The notes below the pieces were generated by a model. That model made no database searches, was not told where the DNA came from, and worked only from the letters and a program-made list of their open reading frames with translations. A program made the position numbers and the translations under genes. Positions 59,616 to 64,000 of a DNA stretch of 64,000 bases are shown piece after piece. Positions within the stretch are counted from its first letter, which is position 1, and every line of letters starts with the position of its first letter. This DNA is from Mesorhizobium sp. Root554 (GTDB lineage: Bacteria > Pseudomonadota > Alphaproteobacteria > Rhizobiales > Rhizobiaceae): positions 1,971,222 to 2,035,221 of the forward strand of contig NZ_LMGA01000001.1 of assembly GCF_001427025.1 (NCBI RefSeq). The letters are read 5' to 3'.

Positions 59616-60026
59616 ATGCGTGGCGGCAACGAACAGAAGGTGACGAGAGCCCGCGAACTGCGCCATGTCGAGAACGAGGCAGAAGAAAAACTTTGGCATG
59701 AGCTACGGGGTAGATGACTCAACGGGTACAAATTCGTGCGACAGCTCCGCATCGGGCCATATTTTGCTGACTTTGCCTGCAGAGAAAAGAATCTGGTCGT
59801 TGAGGTTGATGGAAGCCAGCACGCCGAGAGAAGGTCTGATTTGTATCGTGACGAAACGATGAACCGTAATGGCTGGTCTGTGCTAAGGATCTGGCACGCA
59901 GATGTGCTGAAACATCGACGGGAGGTGCTCGATACGATTCTTGCGGCACTTGACGGAAAACTGGCAGAAAAGATGATTGCGCCAGATGTCAAATTCTTAC
60001 CTTCAACGATTTTGGAGGAAAGATGA
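59616..60026 (+). pseudogene. DUF559 endonuclease gene with in-frame TGA
   Basis: The frame from ATG 59616 reads MRGGNEQKVTRARELRHVEN and AEEKLWHELRGR, then TGA at 59715-59717 (codon 34), then continues in the same frame LNGYKFVRQLRIGPYFADFACREKNLVVEVDGSQHAERRSD ... NRNGWSVLRIWHADVLKHRREVLDTILAAL to 60026. DUF559 proteins normally have an Arg at the interrupted place (LRGRRLNGYKFVRQ), so a CGA to TGA change explains the stop. The VSR/MutH-like fold is otherwise whole (Asp-Phe-Ala-Cys, EVDGSQH). The second part could start at an internal ATG at 59859 only and would lack the catalytic half. Confidence 0.75.
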
Positions 60027-60038
60027 TGAATGTAAGTA

Positions 60039-60089
60039 CCGCCCCTCATCCGCCCTTCGGGCACATTCTCCCCGTAAACGGGGAGAAGG
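60039..60089 (-). repeat. 51-bp inverted repeat, right copy
   Basis: Mirror copy of the left repeat with one mismatch. Its last bases, GAGAAGGA, stand five bases before the GTG start of the next gene, so the repeat supplies the ribosome-binding site for that gene. Confidence 0.8.
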
Positions 60090-60093
60090 AATA

Positions 60094-61398
60094 GTGAGCC
60101 CCGCCCACAAACCCGACCTCCTGCGCGACAACGAGCTCATCTACGGCCGCCTGCTGCCGGTGGACGAGCCGCATCTGGTCGAGCGCTACAACAAGGCGCT
60201 GGCCGCATTCGGCCTCAAGCCGACGAAGCTCAAGAGCTTCGACATCGACCGCACCGGCTTCTCGCCGCAGGTGGCGGAGGAATGCGGCGACTACGACTAC
60301 CTCGACCCCAATGGCGTCAACCGCCGCTTCATCATCCTGACCCCGTCGCAGATCGACCTGCCGGTGGTCCACACCGCCTTTTCGAACACCTCCCAGTTGA
60401 TGTTCGAGTTCATGACGAAGAACCAGCGCGCCATCAACGCGCTGACGATCAAGGACGTGATCTACGGCGAGATCGAGGATTCGGTCTCTGAGGTGAACGA
60501 CATCGAGGATCTGCTTTCGATCAACCAGGTCGAGTTCAAGGTCCTGTCGGCCGAGGACGTGCTCGGCAAGGCCGCCGAACTCGGCAAGCTGGTAGACCGG
60601 CTGAAGCAGGAGCCGGACGCCTGGCGCAACGACGCCATGCTCAATCGCATGGTCGAGCTTGCCAAGGTCTGCGGCGATATCCGCGAAAACGCTCTCGTGC
60701 CGGATCAGGTCATCTTCCGCCACAACGCCTTCTGGACCAGCCACTTCGGCGGGCTCTATGTTTTCATCGATCCCGACGTCACCACCGTCATCAGCGACCC
60801 GTCAGCGCCGGGTTTTCGCCGCTCACGGCCATGGCAGGTGAGCTATCTGTCGATCCGCGACGCCGAAAGCGTCTTCAAATTCCTCGCCAGCACCGGCAGG
60901 ATCGAACTGCCGCGCGCCTCCTGGGTCGAAACGTCCGGATATCTCGAGCATCGCGCCGAGATGGTCATACGCGACCTGATCCGGAAATCGGAACCGGACC
61001 GCAACCTGACCGAGGTCGACAAGGTCTGGCTGCAGACCTGGATCCACGGTCATGCCGAGTTGATCAACAAGGACGGCGCCTTCCCCTTCCTCAATGCCGC
61101 CAAGCGCGAGATCAAGCAGTTCGGTCAGATCAGGATCGACGAGGTGTTCCCGCAGCAGCGTTTTCTGCTGGTGCGCGCCCGTCCCGACCACCCGGATGCC
61201 TGGCTCACCAACCGGCTGATTTCCGATTTCGTTCCCTCGGACTTCATCTCCCGCTATGTCTTCAACAAGCAGGGTTTTTATCAGGACTACGAGGGCTACA
61301 GCGAAGCCTGGCGATCGCATGTTGTGGACATGCTGAAAACCACATATCTCAAGGACAAGATTGCGCTGCGGTCCCGCCTGTATGGCCTGACCGACTGA
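60094..61398 (+). CDS. hypothetical protein of the AAA+ operon (DUF6638-like)
   Basis: A 434-residue soluble protein starting GTG 60094 (MSPAHKPDLLRDNELIYGRLLPVDEPHLVERYNKALAAFGLKPTKLKSFDIDRTGFSPQVAEEC). It contains LMFEFMTKNQRAINALTIKDVIYGEIEDSVSEVNDIEDLLSINQVEFKVL and FVPSDFISRYVFNKQGFYQDYEGYSEAWRSHVVDMLK. The sequence is consistent with DUF6638, a family confined largely to alphaproteobacteria, but I assign this from memory only. Ribosome site from the adjacent repeat. Function unknown. Confidence 0.6.
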   Translation: MSPAHKPDLLRDNELIYGRLLPVDEPHLVERYNKALAAFGLKPTKLKSFDIDRTGFSPQVAEECGDYDYLDPNGVNRRFIILTPSQIDLPVVHTAFSNTSQLMFEFMTKNQRAINALTIKDVIYGEIEDSVSEVNDIEDLLSINQVEFKVLSAEDVLGKAAELGKLVDRLKQEPDAWRNDAMLNRMVELAKVCGDIRENALVPDQVIFRHNAFWTSHFGGLYVFIDPDVTTVISDPSAPGFRRSRPWQVSYLSIRDAESVFKFLASTGRIELPRASWVETSGYLEHRAEMVIRDLIRKSEPDRNLTEVDKVWLQTWIHGHAELINKDGAFPFLNAAKREIKQFGQIRIDEVFPQQRFLLVRARPDHPDAWLTNRLISDFVPSDFISRYVFNKQGFYQDYEGYSEAWRSHVVDMLKTTYLKDKIALRSRLYGLTD

Positions 61399-61417
61399 AC
61401 GAGGGGATGACACGGCC

Positions 61418-62539
61418 ATGCTCGATCCGATCGTGAATTTCTTCACCCGGATTTTCCAGTGGATCGGCCGCGGCATCGGCCTCGTCATTGGCGTCATCCT
61501 GTGGCCATTCCTATGGGCTGGTCGCTGGTACACGCAACGCGGCTGGATCTTGAAGGCGGTGGTCGGCGTGGCCCTGCTGCTGCTGGTCGGCTTCTATATC
61601 CGCTTCTTCTACATGACGCAGGTCTGGAACGGCTTCGATCCCAACTATGTCGAGAGCTATCAGTTCGAAAACCGCAACGTCTCCGCCGGCGAGCAGGTGG
61701 CCGCCGGCGCGGGAACGGATACGGCAAGGACCTGCGGCCGCTCGGCCATCGCCCAGGTGACCGCCGACCTGACCGATCTCAACGTCAACCAGAACGCCTG
61801 GATATCCTCTACCCTGCTCTACAAGCTCGGCCTGTTCGGCATCGACTGGGACCACACGCCGTTCATGGACAACAAGGCCTCGTTCCAGCGCGGCATCAAT
61901 CAGGCGGTGCGCCGCACCTCGACCGAACTGGCCGACAATATGGGCCGCGTGCGCACCACCTCGCAGATCGACGGCGACCTGCAGGACGCACGCGGCAATC
62001 TGCAGTTCGACGAGGAAACCTGGTATTTCGGCCTGCGCCCGTTCGGACCGAAGACCCCAACGCCGAGCTACTACCGCTCGGCGGTGACGAAGCTGCGCGC
62101 CTTCAACAGCCGGCTGGAAACCTGCCAGGCGGTGTTCGACGCCCGCGCCGACAACCTCAAGCAATATGTCGATCGCATCGCTTCCGACATCGGCTCGACT
62201 TCGGCCATCCTGAAGGATCGCGCCGAGAACTACGACTACGGATTCTTCGACCCGCGCGCCGACGACCGCTTCTGGTTCGCCTATGGCCAGCTCTATGCCT
62301 ATTACGGGCTGATGAAGGCCGCGCAGGCCGACTTCGAGGAAGTCATCAAGCAGAAGAATTTGAAGAGCCTGTGGGACACGATGGACGATCAGTTCGTCTC
62401 GGCGCTGCGCATCCAGCCGTGGCTGATCGCCAACAGCTCGGAGACCGGCATCTTCGCCACGCACCTGACGACGATGGGCTTCTACGTGCTGCGCGTCCGC
62501 TCCAATATGGTCGAAATCTCGAACGTGCTGGCGCAGTAG
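61418..62539 (+). CDS. DUF2333-like membrane protein
   Basis: A 373-residue protein. An N-terminal amphipathic part and a TM segment (AVVGVALLLLVGFYIRFFYM) precede a periplasmic domain with NAWISSTLLYKLGLFGIDWDHTPFMDNKASFQRGINQAVRR and VFDARADNLKQYVDRIASDIGSTSAIL. The paired blocks (STLL.K.G....D..PFMDNKASFQRG and ARADNL) resemble DUF2333. It is the likely membrane partner of the AAA+ ATPase operon. It begins 19 bases after the preceding stop. Confidence 0.7.
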   Translation: MLDPIVNFFTRIFQWIGRGIGLVIGVILWPFLWAGRWYTQRGWILKAVVGVALLLLVGFYIRFFYMTQVWNGFDPNYVESYQFENRNVSAGEQVAAGAGTDTARTCGRSAIAQVTADLTDLNVNQNAWISSTLLYKLGLFGIDWDHTPFMDNKASFQRGINQAVRRTSTELADNMGRVRTTSQIDGDLQDARGNLQFDEETWYFGLRPFGPKTPTPSYYRSAVTKLRAFNSRLETCQAVFDARADNLKQYVDRIASDIGSTSAILKDRAENYDYGFFDPRADDRFWFAYGQLYAYYGLMKAAQADFEEVIKQKNLKSLWDTMDDQFVSALRIQPWLIANSSETGIFATHLTTMGFYVLRVRSNMVEISNVLAQ

Positions 62540-62666
62540 ATAGACGTAGGCACTCCGGCGCCCCTGTCGCTTTTCGCGTATTGCGCGGCTGTTTTGGGAC
62601 GGCGGAAGCGGCGTCTGTCGCGCTTCTATGCGCCTCGCTCAGGCATCGAAGCAATGGGAGTGCGGC
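62540..62666. other. intergenic region before fhs
   Basis: 127 bases between the end of the operon and fhs. No gene seen. A terminator and the fhs promoter should be here, but I see no clear box. Confidence 0.35.
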
Positions 62667-64000
62667 ATGGCTGAATTCAAGTCCGATATCGAGATTGCGC
62701 GCGCGGCGAAGAAGAAGCCGATCCAGGAGATCGGCGCCAGGATCGGCATTCCGTCCGAGCATCTGCTGCCTTATGGCCACGACAAGGCGAAGGTCTCGGC
62801 CGATTTCATCAAGTCGGTGAAGAGCAAGAAGGACGGCAAGCTCATCCTCGTCACCGCCATCAACCCGACCCCCGCCGGTGAAGGCAAGACCACCACCACT
62901 GTGGGTCTCGGCGACGGACTGAACCGGATCGGCAAGAAGGCAATCGTTTGTATCCGCGAGGCCTCGCTCGGGCCGAACTTCGGCGTCAAGGGCGGCGCTG
63001 CCGGCGGCGGCTACGCCCAGGTCGTGCCGATGGAGGACATGAACCTCCATTTCACCGGCGATTTCCACGCCATCACCACCGCGCACAATCTGCTCTCGGC
63101 ATTGATCGACAACCACATCTACTGGGGAAACGACCTCGGCATCGACACCCGCCGCGTCGTCTGGCGTCGCGTCATGGACATGAACGACCGCGCCCTGCGC
63201 GAGATTATCTGTTCGCTCGGCGGCGTCGCCAACGGCTACCCGCGCGAGGCCGGCTTCGACATCACAGTCGCCTCGGAAGTGATGGCGATCCTGTGTCTTT
63301 CCACCGACCTGAAGGACCTGGAAAAGCGCCTCGGCGACATCATCGTCGCCTACCGCCGCGACAAGAGCCCGGTCTACGCCCGCGACCTCAAGGCCGATGG
63401 CGCGATGGCTGTCCTGTTGAAGGACGCCATGCAGCCGAACCTGGTGCAGACGCTGGAGAACAACCCGGCCTTCGTGCATGGCGGCCCGTTCGCCAACATC
63501 GCGCATGGCTGCAATTCAGTGGTCGCCACCACGACGGCGCTCAAGCTCGCCGACTACGTCGTCACCGAAGCCGGTTTCGGCGCCGACCTCGGGGCCGAAA
63601 AATTCTTCGACATCAAATGCCGCAAGGCCGGCTTGAAACCGGCCGCCGCCGTTGTCGTCGCCACTGTCCGCGCCATGAAGATGAATGGCGGCGTCAAGAA
63701 GGAAGACCTCGGCGGCGAGAATATCGAGGCGGTGAAGAAGGGTTGCCTCAACCTTGGCCGCCACATCGAGAACGTCAAGCAGTTCGGCGTGCCTGCCGTC
63801 GTCGCCATCAACCATTTCACCACCGATACGGATGCCGAGATAGCGGCCATGAAGGCCTTCGTGGAAGCGCAGGGCGCCGAGGCGGTCCTGTGCAAGCACT
63901 GGGCGCAAGGGTCGGCCGGCATCGAGGAACTGGCGAGGAAAGTGGTCGAAATGGCCGAGAGCGGAACCTCGCAATTCTCGCCGCTCTATCCCGACGACAT
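62667..64000 (+). CDS. fhs: formate-tetrahydrofolate ligase, 5' part
   Basis: The first 444 codons of formate-tetrahydrofolate ligase; the usual length is near 560, so the gene runs past the window. [44 protein letters not shown] is the family start, [24 protein letters not shown] the P-loop, and [55 protein letters not shown] the most conserved block. The enzyme makes 10-formyl-THF from formate and ATP for one-carbon metabolism. ATG 62667 follows TGGGAG. Confidence 0.96.
   Translation, partial: MAEFKSDIEIARAAKKKPIQEIGARIGIPSEHLLPYGHDKAKVSADFIKSVKSKKDGKLILVTAINPTPAGEGKTTTTVGLGDGLNRIGKKAIVCIREASLGPNFGVKGGAAGGGYAQVVPMEDMNLHFTGDFHAITTAHNLLSALIDNHIYWGNDLGIDTRRVVWRRVMDMNDRALREIICSLGGVANGYPREAGFDITVASEVMAILCLSTDLKDLEKRLGDIIVAYRRDKSPVYARDLKADGAMAVLLKDAMQPNLVQTLENNPAFVHGGPFANIAHGCNSVVATTTALKLADYVVTEAGFGADLGAEKFFDIKCRKAGLKPAAAVVVATVRAMKMNGGVKKEDLGGENIEAVKKGCLNLGRHIENVKQFGVPAVVAINHFTTDTDAEIAAMKAFVEAQGAEAVLCKHWAQGSAGIEELARKVVEMAESGTSQFSPLYPDD

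Larger units (their letters stand above)
59561..60089. mobile_element. palindrome-ended 529-bp element carrying a DUF559 frame
   Basis: Two 51-bp inverted repeats, 59561-59611 and 60039-60089, differ at a single position. Each begins with a palindrome, CCTTCTCCCCGT-TT-ACGGGGAGAAGG on the left copy, and continues with the GTGCCCGAAGGGCGGATGAGG type of rhizobial repeat. Between them is a DUF559-type endonuclease frame. The unit sits exactly between the stop of the AAA+ gene and the next gene of the operon. No target duplication is evident. Such palindrome-flanked DUF559 genes are, to my knowledge, common in Rhizobiales but not explained. Confidence 0.75.

Overview
The window comes from a GC-rich alphaproteobacterium of the order Rhizobiales, most likely Mesorhizobium or a close relative. 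The evidence is the choXWV-type choline uptake operon, a ClpS2-type adaptor, a DUF4159/amidotransferase-like membrane protein pair, and rhizobial-type palindromic repeats. No species call can be made from sequence alone. About 17 kb is chromosome (1-6527 and 53124-64000). About 46.6 kb is one complete Mu-like transposable prophage (6528-53123).

Left chromosome: the end of a DUF4159 protein, a large membrane protein, clpS, an alpha/beta hydrolase, and choV-choW-choX on the minus strand with a hairpin between choX and choW. Right chromosome: a CPA2-type cation/proton antiporter, rpsU, then a five-gene operon (coiled-coil protein, unknown protein, AAA+ ATPase, a protein resembling DUF6638, a DUF2333-like membrane protein), and the start of fhs. 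A 529-bp palindrome-ended element carrying a broken DUF559 nuclease gene sits inside that operon.

The prophage ends can be read directly. 12-bp inverted termini (TGTAGCGCGCAA / TTGCGCGTTACA) are flanked by a perfect 5-bp target duplication, AAATC. Inside each end lies a 22-bp repeat that should be the transposase site (two copies at one end, at least one at the other). The prophage sits in the divergent intergenic region between choX and the antiporter. It is inverted relative to the window: repressor and Ner lie near 52 kb and the late genes run leftwards. Order from right to left: repressor (+), Ner, small TM protein, ParB-like, MuA, MuB, regulators, DUF3164, GemA, MT-A70 methylase, Mor, lysis genes (lysozyme, holins), TraR-like zinc finger, DUF2730, small and large terminase, portal, head morphogenesis; then a cargo block (26.2-33.9 kb); then protease/scaffold, decoration-like protein, major capsid, a tRNA(CAU) gene, tail completion proteins, tail tube, a frameshifted tail chaperone, tape measure, four GTA-like tail proteins (DUF2460, DUF2163, NlpC/P60, TIM-barrel hub), two fibres, then com-dcm and three accessory genes at the right end. 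Heads are Mu-like and tails are of the long non-contractile lambda/GTA type. Most junctions are ATGA, TGATG or TAATG overlaps.

The most unusual parts are the accessory genes. A 1266-residue protein joins a PD-(D/E)XK-like nuclease region to a P-loop NTPase (STAND/Avs-like defence architecture). A plus-strand DNA-repair block holds an SRAP/HMCES-type protein, a PRC-barrel protein and a bacterial Ku, in a phage in which I find no Mu Gam. A Mu Com-like zinc protein overlaps a cytosine methyltransferase where Mu has mom. Other notable signals are a G_GGA_AAC slippery site just before the stop of the tail chaperone gene, a tRNA gene inside the late operon, an S24-type repressor lacking both catalytic residues, and a secreted-protein gene antisense to the end of the adenine methylase gene.
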